Below, piece by piece: positions 20,755-33,228 of a stretch of 64,000 bases of DNA. Numbering within the stretch: position 1 is the first letter of the stretch; every line of letters starts with the position of its first letter. The notes beneath the pieces were generated by a model. It worked only from the letters and a program-made list of their open reading frames with translations. It ran no database searches and was not told the origin of the DNA. This stretch comes from Pseudoneurospora amorphoporcata. Its lineage: Eukaryota; Ascomycota; Sordariomycetes; Sordariales; Sordariaceae. The DNA lies in contig MU859113.1 in NCBI GenBank assembly GCA_033297205.1, forward strand, positions 124,001 through 188,000, in the 5' to 3' direction. The translations under genes were made by a program, and so were the position numbers.

Positions 20755-23700
20755 TGTCGAATGGTGGTTGACGATGATGTTTGGCGATGATAATGACAAT
20801 ATGCAGCGTATAAGAGGTGTGTTATAACGGTAGGTAGATAAGGTAAAGATAGGTAGGTAGGAGGGGGGGTGAAGTGGTTATGGTTGCCTGTGAGGCCTCT
20901 CCTTGATGCTACACTTTATCTTCAGCTTGCTTGGGAGGGATCGATGATGAGATGAAGTATGTGGCAAAAGTTGGTTGTAAGAGGAAAATAAAATAAGTTT
21001 GGGAAGAAAAAGGATTTCCTTTCCTCTCACTCTCGAAAAGGATGTAAGTAGGGGACAAGAACAACGATCCGGGGCATAGCCCTCCTTCCCTTTTTGATGA
21101 CCATATATGTGGTCGGAAGGGGGGATCACACCACGAGCCCTACCTGTGTGAACCTGGGCCGTGTCCGGCGGTCCGTTGGCCGGGGTCCTGTCAGTCTGTG
21201 TTGGATTGGATTATCCCTTCCACAATTCCCGCGGACGCGGACGCGGGACTAGGAAGGGAAAGCCGCCGTCCGTTCTGTGTGCTGTTTTGCTGATGTGGAA
21301 TCACCAGAAACACTTGTTGAACATGGAAGCATGCTGGTATGTTTTCCGGGGCGCAAAAGCTACGCAGGTTTCCAGTAACTCCATAGCGTTCGAGGTGCTG
21401 TCGACGATGGCCTAAAGTGCGCGCTGACGCATTTGCGATGGTGGGCAGATATTGGATGGATGCCCATTGGATTGTGACCCGAAATGGCTCTCCCACCCGC
21501 GGATTTATCGCTCGAGTTACTTTTTGTTTTTCTGTTGCAACTTAAAGAGACGGTTTCGCCCAGATTGGCTTGGAAAATAGAACATGCGGTTCCCTGACAC
21601 CTCTTCCCTGTCCGGTTCCTGCAGCGTCCATTGGATAGCTTGGTGCTGCATAATACCACTGTAATACAACGCCACGTCGCCCTCTGAAGTCTGAAAAGTA
21701 GGTAGAACCCAAGACGTTTTAGACTGGGCTTCTCTGTGAACTAAGAGGCCCGCCAACGAGCCCCAGCCGGTGCGCTTCCTGGCATTGCGTTACAGGGGGT
21801 GGCTTTTAGTGTTGTTGGGCGGTGGACATTGATGACCGTCAACATCAACAAGGGAAGGGGACAAGAGCCGGTGATGCTCCACGCGCAGTTGCGATGGACT
21901 TTGTCATCAGGACAACGCTTGTGGGGAGATGACGAGGGGGAAGAGAATGAGTGGAAAAGAGACAAGTGTTTGTTTTTCCCTGTTTTTATGGAGACCGGAT
22001 GATGAGAAGGAAATTGGAACACAACACGAAGTCGGCCAACATATCGTGACGGAACTTGTCTCTTTATTTCCATGTCCACAAGCGAGACCTCTTGTACCCG
22101 TGCAAGGGTGCCACCACAAATCCTACCCGTCCTCTCATCCCGTGTTGTTGGCCACCGGGAATTTGATATCTTGGCTATTTGGGGCCGCATCACGGTCAGC
22201 AGCCAGTTCTCGGAAACTAAAAGGGGCACGAGAGGGAGACCGGGGAAGCTTCAAGTCGACGGTCCGGTGGTGCAAAATGCAGCTAAGATTACTGCTGATA
22301 TGACGCAAACTAATGTCGATAATTCCGGCCGGGTAAGCGAAACATGACATTCCAACAGGCAAGGCGAGCCGATTCGCGCTCCATTTTCTATCCGACGCAA
22401 ATGCGATGCACCAACGTTGGACGTCAACGTTCAGGGACCAGCTTTACCGTATGTTTGTAAACATGGTCAGCCAGGGCCCAGGGGTGAGTGGACAGTCCGG
22501 GATGGGGTACCGGGGACAGCATGTCAACAATGTGGATGGGCCTCGGTGCTCCACCAACGCAACGTCGTCGAGCTGCTAGACTAGTGCCAGCATGAAGCCA
22601 CGGAAGCCCAACCTTTTGGACGACCTCGACCTCATCCGTTGTTGATCAGGATCATGGTGTGACCTGTCAAGGGAAGAATACGAGGGGGATACACGTCTGT
22701 CGTTCCGCTGGTGTTCATCGGGACTGCCACCCACCCTCCCCCTTCCCACATGATGTGTTCCCGATCTTGGGATGGTGGTATGCTGTTACCCACGAAAACA
22801 GTCCATCTCGCATCACATCAGATGCGCAACTGAGATTTTGATACTGCCGACCCGCGGCTCGGGCTGACGGCAGAGAGGGTCGAAAGGGATCCAAGTGGCT
22901 GGGTGACATGTCCCGGGGTCGACTGCCGCCGACCTGGCACCAAGGGACTCGGACGAAGTCGAGCTGAGGACGTCCCCAGATACTGCAGCAACATGCGGCT
23001 CATTGTCGTCTGCCCCCCCTGTCCGTTCAAGTAACCAATGAGATGAAAGGCCGGAGCTCTTCTTTTGACGACATGTCATGCCGGGTGAGTATGTCCGCCC
23101 GGAGCCACCAAGTGCCGATGCGGTGTGTGGCCGGTCGCTCCCTTCTTGTACAGACCTATGTGCGTGATTCAATGCGAATTTGGCTTGCCTAATGATGTTT
23201 ACCAGATATTTTCTTTCTAGACAGCGAACAATTGGTGGGTGGCTCGGTTTAAGCTGGATGTCGAGAGGGAAGCATCCGGAGCAGACAGGGTGAGTAAAAC
23301 CGGGTATAGCGGGTGCTGTGCGACTTTAGAATGCCTGATTTGGAATTGTGCTGAATCTCTGATGGTTAGAATCATCAGTTATGTGATTTGTTTTGCAGCA
23401 AGGGGTGGGAGAAGTCGGCAACAGTCCAGCTTTGTCAACTAATGGTCAGAAAGGAGGGGGCCAGATCCTGAAGATGGGTTTTGCCAAGGATCATGTCGGG
23501 TTAGGGTTGGGTATGTGGTGGTGATTTCGCAACCAAATGCATCATCATCATGTCGAACCAGTCAGGATGTACCCTCTGGAGAATCCTCTGAAAGACGTCT
23601 TGGACCTTTTGTCTAATCATTACAACGCCAACCATGAAGAAGCACGCGATTTGGTCAATTGGCAAGATTTCAGGCTTGTGTGAAATCATGTCGCACCAGT

Positions 23701-25020
23701 CAGGACATATTGAGGATGACCGTCTTCTCAGAGCCCTCTTCGCACTGGAATCTGGACAAGTCGTAGTGAGGGCGTATTTGGGATGTCGGTTTGTGAATCA
23801 GCTGACCCGTGAAGAGTATAAACTTGAACCATGGCTCGAATGGAGGAGGGTGTTCCTGGGAGGCTGGCAAGAAAAGGCAAAGTATTGGCAAGACTGTAAC
23901 AAGTGAGTGGTTGTCAGGGAGAAAAATTGTTGTTGAAAATTCTCCGCCTCACCGATGAAATTTGGAAAAGTACAGGATTCAAAATTGTGGTGGGCTACAA
24001 AGAGCCCTATTCTAGGTGGAAGGAAGTGGAAGGAGGGCGGGGTTGGGTCGAGCATGCCATATGCTTATGCGAATGTACGGCCATCGTCCCTTCCTTATCA
24101 TGGCAATCATCGGCTCATGGCTCAAAAAGTCAAAACGAGGTCACACAATGGAAGTTGACTGAAGTTCAGATCCACTGTCCCATCTTTCCTTCTCTTCGCA
24201 ATCATCGCTGTTTGTTGTCCCTGGCGTACCTGGCGTTCCTGACTCCGGAGCCCTGGGATCCCTGCGCACATCAGCGGCATCCATCAGACGCCGCTACCGT
24301 CTTCTCGGTATGGATTCCCTCGTCACCTCAAGTGAAAAGAAATGAACTTCATGCCGAACAATCGGAAATAAAAAGTCCATGCAATAAGTGCCACGGCGTT
24401 GGAGGTGTGATTCCATTGTCAGCCACTCAGCGCGCGGGAGATAAGGTGCCGGAACTCTCGGCGACATCGGTCTACGGTCGCAGTGGTCAGCGGTGCACGA
24501 CAGCGCCCATGGTGGTCTCGTCTCTTCGGTGCACATGGAAGCTGAGGTGAGGATTTGCGCCTGGCTGGCAGGAATCGCGCCAAAAAGCCGCAGGTTGTGC
24601 GCCAAAATGAATATCACGTGTCTGTGGTTGCGCCAAAGTTGGCAATACGGTTCCTTCTCAATTCGGAGGTCTAGAGTAGTGAACAAGAAATGGAAAGAAC
24701 GTTGAAAGACTTTTTCAATCCATTCCAGGTCACTTGGAGAAAGAGGAAAGAGCGCCGAAAACTGCATCGGTCAGGGCATCCGTCAGCAAACCCACTACGC
24801 GGCCCCGTCAGCGCCCTACTCATCCCCCGCCGCCCCGCTTTCCCAGCCATCGGGCAGCAGATCTGCTAGCGCACGCCGAGTCCCGAGTGGCCCGTCAGGC
24901 CCCCGTTGAATTTCGAACTTGAACCTTACCTAGGTAGGTTTTCATCCCAACTTTCCTCTTCTCTCTGGCTTCTTACCTCATCCTCACCTCAACTCCAGGT
25001 CTCCAGGTTCCTAGACTACA
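20755..25020. other. Long divergent intergenic region (4.3 kb)
   Basis: This lies between the zinc-finger-like gene (-) and the DOMON/b561 gene (+). Several open frames overlap on opposite strands (notably 23903-24767) but lack domains, start context and splice structure. TAGGTAGGTA-type motifs occur at 20831-20862 and 24925-24939, close to both gene starts. No RNA gene is seen. Confidence 0.5.
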
Positions 25021-26637
25021 ATGGCGCGCCTCCCGTCCGTCCTCGGGGCGCTGCTCCTCTCGGCCTCCCTCTTCACACAACCCCTCCTCGGCACTTCTAC
25101 TACGACTACAACTCCCACACCCACCGATGACAAGGTGCAATACTGCCAAACCAACATCTCCACCGGCGGCGCCGACTTCTGCCTCTCACTCGCCTCTCTC
25201 CCCAACGTCACCACTTCCTCCCACGACATCTACTTCCACCTGACAGTCTCTCGCTGGAACGCAAATGGATGGACAGCCATCGGCACAGGGCAGACCATGG
25301 CGGGAGCGCTAATGTTTGTCGTCTACGGCGACCCTGTTAACGGTACCGAAAAGGAGCCGGTAGTCAGTGTCAGGACGGTGGAAGGACATCGCCAACCGCA
25401 ACCGATCGAGGACTTTGGGACAGTAGCTGGGAAGGGCTTTGATGTCCAGGTTCTGGCGTCTACTTGGAAAGAGGCCGGCACCGTGCCCGCTACTAAGGGC
25501 AACGTGAAAGTGAAGAGACACGACGACCACGACGAACATCCCATCATCCCCGCAGCTGGCACCAAGACTTACGTCGCCGACGTGTTGCTCGCCTGCTACT
25601 CCTGCTCTTTGTGGTCCTCCGGTCCCGCAACATGGCGGACTTCCATTTCCGCCAAAGATTCCTCCCAACCTTTCCTCTGGGCATGGAACGACCGCCAAGA
25701 TTTCTCCGGCAACTTCACCCGGGATGCGCATCTAGAGATGCATCGCCATCGTGGCTCGGAAACAGGCGGATACGGCTTTTTCTGGGCGGATATGACGCGC
25801 TCCGTCCTCTCTGCTTCCACTGACTACGTGGGAATACCAACCACCTCCGACCTGCTCAAGATTTTATCCGTCGTCCCCAGCGCCAAAATGCTCAGCACCA
25901 GCCAAGAACCAATGTCCGCGAGCGGCTGGCTGGGCAAACTCACCAGCAACCCCCTTCCCAAAACCCACGCCTTCTTCATGACGGTTGCTTTCCTCATCCT
26001 CTTCCCCCTCGGCGTTCTCCTCATCCGTAGCGGTGGCAATGCCTTCCAAAAGCATTGGCTTGTCCAGGCCCTTGCATCCACTTTCACCCTTGCCGGCGCT
26101 GGTGTAGGTCTATACATGACCGGTCGTCGCGTGCCCTCGACCTTCCACCAGTGGCTTGGTCTCGCTATCACCTTGGCGCTGGTGGTTCAGGTGATTCTGG
26201 GATGGAGGCACCACATGGATTTCCTTAGAATCCGCAGAAGGACGTGGATTTCCTATGGACACATCTGGCTTGGACGGTGGGCGGTTGTGGCGGGATGGGT
26301 TAATGTTATTTTAGGACTGTTGTTGTCGGGGCATAGTAGGGTCGATGTATGGGGGGTGGGCATCTTCGTGGGCATGGAGGCTGTGGTTGTTTGCTGGTGG
26401 GTTTGGAGGGCGGCGCAGAGGAAGGCGAGGGCCGGTAGAAATGGACAAGACGGAAAGGGGCAAATGGAGGATGGAGAGGCTGAAAGTTATGGGTTGATGG
26501 CAAGGAATGGAGGTGCAGCTGCGGGAGCGGACGGGGAGTATTTCAGGTTGAGTATGAGTGAGGACGATCTGAGTAGTAGTGAGGATGAGGAGGAGGGAAA
26601 GAGGAGGACGGGTAGTCTTGGAGTGGCCGGTAAATAG
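25021..26637 (+). CDS. DOMON/cellobiose-dehydrogenase-type cytochrome plus cytochrome b561 membrane reductase (538 aa)
   Basis: This is an intronless gene of 538 codons. A signal peptide (1-24, ending near 'LLGTSTT') precedes a CDH-type cytochrome DOMON domain (about 38-260). Candidate haem ligands are Met93 in 'GTGQTMAGALMF' and a His in 'HLEMHRHRG' (238-245). A b561 core with five membrane helices follows (about 316-335, 347-366, 376-394, 412-436, 443-462). Four His in matching positions (316 'KTHAFF', 345 'QKHWL', 376 'TFHQWLG', 414 'YGHIWLG') would bind two haems across the membrane. The tail is cytosolic, acidic and Ser-rich. Proteins of this layout move electrons across the plasma membrane to extracellular acceptors, often ferric iron or redox enzymes. 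The exact acceptor cannot be read from sequence. The architecture assignment is firm. Confidence 0.92.
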   Translation: MARLPSVLGALLLSASLFTQPLLGTSTTTTTPTPTDDKVQYCQTNISTGGADFCLSLASLPNVTTSSHDIYFHLTVSRWNANGWTAIGTGQTMAGALMFVVYGDPVNGTEKEPVVSVRTVEGHRQPQPIEDFGTVAGKGFDVQVLASTWKEAGTVPATKGNVKVKRHDDHDEHPIIPAAGTKTYVADVLLACYSCSLWSSGPATWRTSISAKDSSQPFLWAWNDRQDFSGNFTRDAHLEMHRHRGSETGGYGFFWADMTRSVLSASTDYVGIPTTSDLLKILSVVPSAKMLSTSQEPMSASGWLGKLTSNPLPKTHAFFMTVAFLILFPLGVLLIRSGGNAFQKHWLVQALASTFTLAGAGVGLYMTGRRVPSTFHQWLGLAITLALVVQVILGWRHHMDFLRIRRRTWISYGHIWLGRWAVVAGWVNVILGLLLSGHSRVDVWGVGIFVGMEAVVVCWWVWRAAQRKARAGRNGQDGKGQMEDGEAESYGLMARNGGAAAGADGEYFRLSMSEDDLSSSEDEEEGKRRTGSLGVAGK

Positions 26638-26953
26638 GTAACGCTGTTGCGAGCCACCAAGATTTGAATTGGATATGATGTTAATGACTCCGCGTTCACT
26701 GGTACCGCTTGAATGGGTCAAGGCGCCGTGGTACACGAACGCTGCAGTGCAAGATTATCTCACAGGGCCGCCTAGGTGCGCACAATTACCGGAGCCAGTG
26801 AGGTTCCATCTGTTGGCCAGTCTCTAAGGCTTCCCCTCCCGCTGGATGTATGAGACGGAAGATCACCAAACGGACACGGACACGGGCGGGTCACCACCAA
26901 GGTTATGTCATAGGTCTCCGAAGTAAACAAAACCGCGACAGCACCATCCTGCC

Positions 26954-27048
<95 letters not shown>

Positions 27049-27161
27049 ATCACGCAGACTTCTTTCCGGCTATTTCTGCAATCGATCCATTACTTATCAT
27101 TCCTGCCTGAACCCCTCTCTCTACAAATACTCTACTTCACAACTAAAAAAAAAAGGACAAA
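26638..27161. other. Intergenic region with ATC microsatellite
   Basis: No gene is seen. The main content is the trinucleotide repeat annotated separately, followed by a CT-rich leader to the ATG at 27162. Confidence 0.6.
26954..27048. repeat. ATC trinucleotide microsatellite, about 31 copies
   Basis: A perfect (ATC)n run is visible directly. The poly-Ile and poly-Asp readings across it are not genes. Confidence 0.97.
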
Positions 27162-27723
27162 ATGCCCTCCAACTCCGCGACCCCCTTGAAACACCCCAAG
27201 AAAAACATGATAAGAGGGGGCATCTTCGCAGGCAGCCGAATGGGTCGAAGAGGAAGAGGGCATTCCCTTCCCTTTACCGACGCCGACAGTGCTGAGATCT
27301 TGGACTGCCACCCCGAAACCGTTGATTACGGTACGTTCGGTACGACCATGAGGACCGGACTACGGCTGATGAACGAGCCGGTCGCGGCTTTCATGAAGTG
27401 GAAAACGGTAGGTCTGGAGTCAATTCGTCCATGCTGTCGTCTCGTCGTCCGAAAGGGAACAAATGAGACTGGTTTATCACAAAGTGCCCAACGTTGCGAA
27501 ACGAAGGAGGCATGCCGGAAGAGATAACTTAAATTAAAATGCAGATGATGGTGGTGACCTGCTGGCAGTCTGTCAGCTCCATCAACAAAACACCCAAGAA
27601 CGACAGCGAGAAATCCGAATCGCACAAGGATGAAGACGAAAGTGTAATAGCCGAAACCCCCCCCCCCCGGCGCGCCCGGCCGAAAAAAAAAAAAAACAAC
27701 AACACAAAACAAAAACAGTGGGG
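27162..27723 (+). CDS. Small hypothetical protein, interrupted by the assembly gap
   Basis: Exon 1 (27162-27407) encodes 82 residues beginning MPSNSATPLKHPKKNM. It has a basic 'GSRMGRRGRGH' patch and a well-formed segment 'LDCHPETVDYGTFGTTMRTGLRLMNEPVAAFMKWKT'-like in character. An intron 27408-27544 (GTAGGT...TGCAG) would join it in phase to an exon starting at 27545, which encodes 'MMVVTCWQSVSSINK' and then a charged tail with 'PPRRARPKKKK'. The frame runs into the N gap, so the true C terminus is unknown. No family is recognised. Without the splice, exon 1 reads on to a stop at 27525-27527. Confidence 0.45.
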
Positions 27724-27733
27724 NNNNNNNNNN
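27724..27733. other. Assembly gap (10 N)
   Basis: Ten N lie between A-rich flanks. Flanking homopolymers (C12 at about 27657-27668, A-runs, C22 at 27813-27834, A34 at 27839-27872, A29 at 27996-28024) suggest that the surrounding sequence is also unreliable. Confidence 0.98.
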
Positions 27734-27812
27734 CAAAAAAAAAAAAACCCCAAACAACCAACTCAATAAACCCTAACCCCAAAGTTTTTAACACTAATGT
27801 ATAATCCCCAAA

Positions 27813-27837
27813 CCCCCCCCCCCCCCCCCCCCCCTCC

Positions 27838-27873
<36 letters not shown>

Positions 27874-27992
27874 ATTCTCGTCGTTGTCGTCGACAAACCC
27901 AAGAAGACAAGAAAAGCAAGATACACAACGACGAAGGAGTGCGAAACACATCAATAATAAGCAAGAATGACTCGTTCGTCGGTCAGCGAAAG

Positions 27993-28024
<32 letters not shown>
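27813..28024. repeat. Cluster of long homopolymers near the gap (C22, A34, A29)
   Basis: Three long mononucleotide tracts occur within about 210 bp, next to the N gap. Frames through them (poly-Phe, poly-Lys, poly-Gly) are meaningless. Confidence 0.9.
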
Positions 28025-28027
<3 letters not shown>

Positions 28028-28047
28028 AGAAGGAACGACGGGAATTG

Positions 28048-28136
28048 AGCCCGACGTGGGGGTCGAACCCACAACCTTGAGATTAACGGAGGACCTCCTT
28101 AAGAGTCTCACGCTCTACCGATTGAGCTAGCCGGGC
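28048..28136 (-). tRNA. tRNA-Lys (CTT) with 16-nt intron
   Basis: On the minus strand, acceptor GCCCGGC pairs with GTCGGGC. The D arm 'GCTCAATCGGTAGAGC' and T arm 'GTGGGTTCGACCCCCAC' are canonical. The anticodon stem TGAGA/TCTCA encloses CTCTTA...A, giving anticodon CTT, with 16 extra bases (a small hairpin) after position 37 as the intron. Confidence 0.94.
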
Positions 28137-29467
28137 AATGCGGCTTATCAATCATTCCTATTCGGATTTGTTGGTTGGAAGGACTTGTTGGTTGAGTCAT
28201 TTATGTAGTCCCATCTATCCATCCATGTCTATGTGTTGTTGTGTGTGGGAAAGCAATTTTTTTTTTTTTTTGGTGTCGGGTGGTGGGCATGGCATGTCAT
28301 CGAGATCGATCTTTCGCGCCAGGGGCAGGGGCAGGGCTGTTGTGGGCTTGGCTGTTCCTGACTAGAGGTACCTCTACACTAGGTAGAATAGCGAGCGAAG
28401 AGGGTTAGGGTCGGGTCGACTCACACACACCACCACGAGGGAGACCACGCCCTTGGTAACCTTCCAACGCCTGCCGAGGCAGGATGACTTGCATCAGACG
28501 CAATCGCAATCTGCCAAAACATGTCTCATCACGGCAATTGGATGGCGGGCTGAAAACCTTCTACAAAAAAAATGTGACCAATGACATCAACTTTTTTTTT
28601 CGACATCTCTCCCAGTCGAGCCAATGAGCCGGTGCAAGCGCTTAAAAGCCCTATATTACGCCTGTGCTAATCCCCAGTCCGCGACCCCTGTCTTTTTGAC
28701 TCTTTTCAGCGGTTAACCCTGCTCTCTCCCATTGGTCAGTCCCTGTTGCAAATCCAGCCAATCCGCGCTCACAGACAGGGAGGTGTAAGTGCTAGCAGCC
28801 CATGGCAGCCCACAGCAGCCCACCACCTTCAGGTACGGCAGTGAAGTCTTGGGCGAGGTAACACAGATGAATGGTCAACGCTTGTTCCATTGAGGTTCCA
28901 GTGGGAAGAGGGGCCTTTTGGTTTTTGAGACCAATTTGATGGTCTTGAGGGTGGTGATTGGAGATTATGATATCCCCAAATCTCCATCACCCCACGAACT
29001 TGTCGAACTTGTCGAACCAGTCGTCCAGTTACGGTGTTGCCACTCGCGTGGTAGGCAGGCTTTGTTGATGGGGCAGCCGAGGGATTCAACAGGCCTTGAC
29101 AGGCCAACAGGTTCGATAAAATGAATGTGATGAGCAAATCAAGAGAAAGGCAGCAATTTTGGTTTTGAGGAGAAATGTCGTGATAGGTTGCTCTAACAGT
29201 CTGGGCTTCCAGCTTTCCATTTCTTCGACCGTCAACCAAAACTTGAGACATGCCCACCACGTTTCTTGTCCCAGTCTGGCACGCGATGATGATCGTTTGC
29301 TGCTAGACTAGTCACTCCACCAGTTCTTTGTTTCCCCTCTTTCTTCTTCCCATACCCATCTATCTATCTTCCCAGGAACTCGGGATTCAACGGCATCATA
29401 CACTTGCATGCAGTGACGGCAAACCAAACAACAACGACAATGACTCGATAAACGACCAGTTGGCATC
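28137..29467. other. Intergenic region upstream of the rhodopsin-domain gene
   Basis: About 1.3 kb. A T14 run at about 28257-28271 lies upstream of the minus-strand tRNA. Opposed weak frames around 28.9-29.2 kb lack supporting features. No gene is called. Confidence 0.5.
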
Positions 29468-30949
29468 ATGGAACAGCGCCAACTAGAAGTAGTCGTCGCC
29501 ATTTGGTCCATGACCCTTCTCTCACTTTCCTTTATGTTCCTACGCCTCTACACTCGCATACGCATTGTCAAGTTCATCGGCACCGAAGACTACGTCTACG
29601 TCCTGACGGGACTCTTTCTCCTCTTATTCGCCATCTTCCTTCATGTCTCGGTCCACTATGGCATGGGGGCCAGTCTGTGGTCACTATCACTCGATAACAC
29701 GTCGAGATCAATCTTCTGGAGCTATGTCGCCAACACCTTTGCGATAACGGGCAACGCCATGGCCAAGTTGTCGATGGGATTCTTCTTGCTGAGGGTGGTG
29801 CAGCTGAGGGGACAAAAGATGGCGCTGTGGGTGCTTATCGTGGTGACGGCAGGGACGTCATTTGCGTTGGTGGTCATGCTATGGAATCAGACGACACCGA
29901 GAAAGGCCAGCTGGGATCCGTTGAGAACGCCGGGTAAATGGCACATCAAGATCCAGCCGATGAGTGTTGGGCTGGGAGTGTGGTCCAGCGTCTGTGATTT
30001 TATCTTTGCCATCTTTCCGTGGCTCTTCATTTGGTCTTTGAGGATGCCACGACGGGAGAAGATTATGCTGGCGAGCGGGATGAGCCTTGGCGTGATGTGA
30101 GTACTCGGTATCCTCGGTCTCTTGTGTTTTGCGGTACTGGTCAAGCTGACAGATGACAGAGCCGGTGCATGTGGCATCACGAGAACCGTTGTGTTGTCGC
30201 ATCTCAACATCTGGGATTACACTTGTAAGCCATCCCTGATGTCTCTTGGCAGTTACTTGACGTACTGACAAACCGTAGACAACTTTGCCCCATACTTCAT
30301 CTGGGCTGGTGCCGAAATAGCAGTAGCCATGGTGTGCCTGGGCATACCGACCTTGCGTCCGCTGTATCTCCGACGCCGTGGACTGACAGAAGACCATGAC
30401 GAGCTTCCACCAAACAGAAACAAGCTCGAAATGCCAGACTTCACGATGGTCGAGCAACACAAACAAGAACAACAGCAAAATCAACTAGGGGACCACAAAC
30501 TTCCCACAACAAGTGGTTCGCACAGCAAAGGTGAACGTAGTCCGAGTCCACCACCACCAGCATACGTCCGCGACTCGGCCTCGTCGCACACTGTTGCCGA
30601 CATGGACTCCTTGGGGGATGTTGAGACATTCCAGACGCCACTGAGCCCAGCCAGCATGCAGAAGAAGAGCAGAAGAGGAAGAAATGACAGTGTAGACGAC
30701 ATATTGGGGTTATACGATGCGGAAAGAAGTCGAAGTCGGGGGACAGCTCGTAGCCAAGGGACCAGGAGTACCATGTCGGCACACGAAAGCTCGTCCACCA
30801 CCCACATAACCGCCTTGAAGTCACTGACTTCAACAACAATAAGCTTGACGGAATTTAATGCGGCCAAGACGGCGGGAGCAATCATGGTGAAGAACGAGAT
30901 ATGGATCGGGGTGGAAAGAGACGAGGAGAACTGGCCTCTTCGGTGTTAA
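29468..30949 (+). CDS. Fungal rhodopsin-domain (SAT4/PTH11-like) seven-helix membrane protein (454 aa)
   Basis: Exons are 29468-30096, 30160-30224 and 30279-30949. The introns (63 and 54 bp, GTGAGT...ACAG and GTAAGC...GTAG) keep phase. The first 280 residues form seven hydrophobic helices with short loops. Between helices 1 and 2 is 'KFIGTEDYVYVL', matching the D-rich '(GxDD/ED)' motif of the fungal rhodopsin domain. 'WDPLRTPGKW' sits in the long loop and 'PLRPLYLRRRG' follows helix 7. The C-terminal 170 residues are hydrophilic and Ser/Thr/Gln-rich with a proline patch 'SPSPPPPAYV'. This family is large in Pezizomycotina. It includes PTH11-like receptors, but most members have no known ligand, and a CFEM domain is absent here. 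The family call is firm; the receptor role is inference. Confidence 0.9.
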
Positions 30950-33228
30950 AGACTTTCTCTTCTTTTCTTCTTTTCTTCTTTGTCAAAGATAAATTTTTAG
31001 TATTCTGTCCACACAGATATTAGCCATTGAATGCAAGACATCAAGCCCAAACAGACAAGCCTTTGGTGACTTTCTTGGCTCGCCTACGCCCAGAAGGCCT
31101 CGACCTCTTGGCTGAGCGGGTACTGTAGCCTTCCCCGGATTCCCATTGAAGCGAATCTCTACCAGTGTCTTGGGTAGCATCCACCTTGGACAACCATGCT
31201 GGCGACTACATCTGAAGAGGTCGGATATCGTAGTGGCGAGCTATCATCGAGTGATGTGCTACAAGATAGACGAGAGAAAACCCCAATTTCTCATCCCTAC
31301 TAGGGAGTGAGCGTAGAGGGGCTTGGCTATTCTGCATTTCCCTTTGAGTACCTAGGGAGCAGCGTGGGGAGAGGGAGGGAGGGATGACTGAGAATTCCAC
31401 ACCTAGACTGTTGGGGGCATTATCTCCAACAGGCAATTGAATCCCGAAGTAAGGCTGTTCAGGCTGTGCGTTCGCGTCGTGCAACATGAGCAGCAGCTAT
31501 CATGATCCCTCCTTGGCTCGTACACGACGCCTATTTGCCCGAGCACATCTTTCTTAGCAAGACTTTCTGACGCCTGACGAATGGTCGTCAACTGTGGTGG
31601 TGCTTGGACCGGCGTGGTGGTGATGGCTGTTCAGCTTTGGATTTGCTGATGCATTCGGGGCGACGATGGAGGTCAATTTTGATCATATTGAAGCGGGGAA
31701 ACTGTCGTGGACTTGGTGGATTGGAGGACATGGAACATCCCGCCCTGGCCTCCTCCCGGTCAATATGAAGCGAGAAGACTGCGCATTATCAATTGGACTT
31801 GGAATGTGCAGAGTTTTCAGCTCCCGTACCTCCTTCCTTGTCGTGATCTGATTGAACAAGTTTCGCACAGCACTGCACTAGTTCCTTCTTTTAGTCCCCG
31901 CACTTCGCTGCCGCCGGCATCGGATTGATAGAGGTACCTCTCGCTAGGCTCGATAAGGCCCGTGCCCTCTGCAGTTCAGTGCTTTCGGCTGCTGCCCCCG
32001 CCGCCGCCTGCTGGCATTACAGATTCTCGGACTTTGCACCACTTCCGCCGCTTTACATGGATGGAAACTTGCTCTTTCAATCGGGCTCCAAGGGAAGGAC
32101 TTTCACACCACCATCACCACCACCAGTTTTTGTGTCTTCACCCACCAATTCAACATGGCGATCCAATTGACAAGATTTGGCCATCGCCATGAGGCAATCC
32201 CTTCGCGCCTCGGACCTGCATCCCATTTCGAAACTTCCCGCCCTCAGCACAAGCACAACACAGGATGGCACCAGGCTTAGGTTGTGCCGCTTTCCCAGGT
32301 AACATCCGCAACACCACCCCCGCCGTCAGCCAACATTCAGCTGTCCCATATCAAGTCTAGCTCTGAGTGGCTGTGTCTTTTCGGACGACCTCATCAACCT
32401 TTCGTGTCTTCACTTGTCGTCTCTCGCCGGCTTGCAGTGGCCATCCAGTGCCTGGCCGTGATGGGTCGATCGCAGCCTCTCTCGGCCTCTTCTCCCCTCG
32501 CACCAGTTCACCCTACCCGCTCCTTACAACACCCATCTCATTTCCCGGGACACAGTTCATGTCAGGACTTGGATGTGACGGCAGGGCTCCAGTGTCTCAC
32601 ACACTACATTATGGACAAGGGTCTTCTGTGGTTGTGCAGAGCCTCTTGACTTCCTGCACTGACTGACAAATCTCCCTCTTCCTCCTTGGATGCTCTTACT
32701 GTGAAGGCTCATGATTGGGTTTTCTTCGGGCCAGCCCACTTCAGTGGGCTTGATGCCGTGCAACATCGACTAGGCCTCAAGTGGTCACCACACAGTAGTG
32801 TACATACCTAGTTCTGCATCCCCCCTTCAGCTTTCCGGATATAGCCTCGTTTCGGCCTCCATGGTTGCCTTTCCGGCCCCATGCATTATTGCCTGATTTT
32901 ATTTTCCCTCTTGCTATTCGTCGCCTTCTCCACAGTGCACTTTGAATGTCGCCGGGGGCGATTTGGTCACGTCCATGACGAGACTCGGATGCGCACCTCG
33001 CTATCACACTTGTACGTTGTAAGTAAGGAGGCAAGTACTCACCTCTCGGGACATATCTATTCCCAGACGCTAAGTTAGCAAGAAGCTCATCCAGGCATAT
33101 TCCCCAAGCTCCTAGCCCTACTCTCTGCCTCTTGTGTTTTCGTTTTATTCTGCTATCGTGCTGCTATTGCTGGGCATCTCTACTCCAATTCAACCTACCT
33201 CTACTGATGACCGCATCATTCTTCCATC
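30950..33228. other. Intergenic region between rhodopsin-domain gene and first CorA-like gene
   Basis: About 2.3 kb. A CT-rich 3' flank (30950-30985) follows the upstream gene. Open frames at 31.9-32.7 kb overlap in several frames and are Ser/Pro-rich low complexity. A palindromic 'AGAGGTACCTCTC' occurs near 31930. No gene is called. Confidence 0.5.

Noticed and set aside
23903..24767. Overlapping 215-codon (+) and 157-codon (-) frames
   Set aside because: Mutually antisense, with no family features, no consistent introns and unusual composition; not supported.
26772..27110. Poly-Asp and poly-Ile frames
   Set aside because: Products of the ATC microsatellite.
27765..27785. CCCTAACCCC sequence, possible internal telomere repeat
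   Set aside because: Only about one and a half units of a TTAGGG-type repeat beside the gap; too short to mean anything.
31925..32666. Several Ser/Pro-rich frames upstream of the CorA-like genes
   Set aside because: Three frames overlap the same DNA with similar length; none has a signal peptide, domain or splice support.
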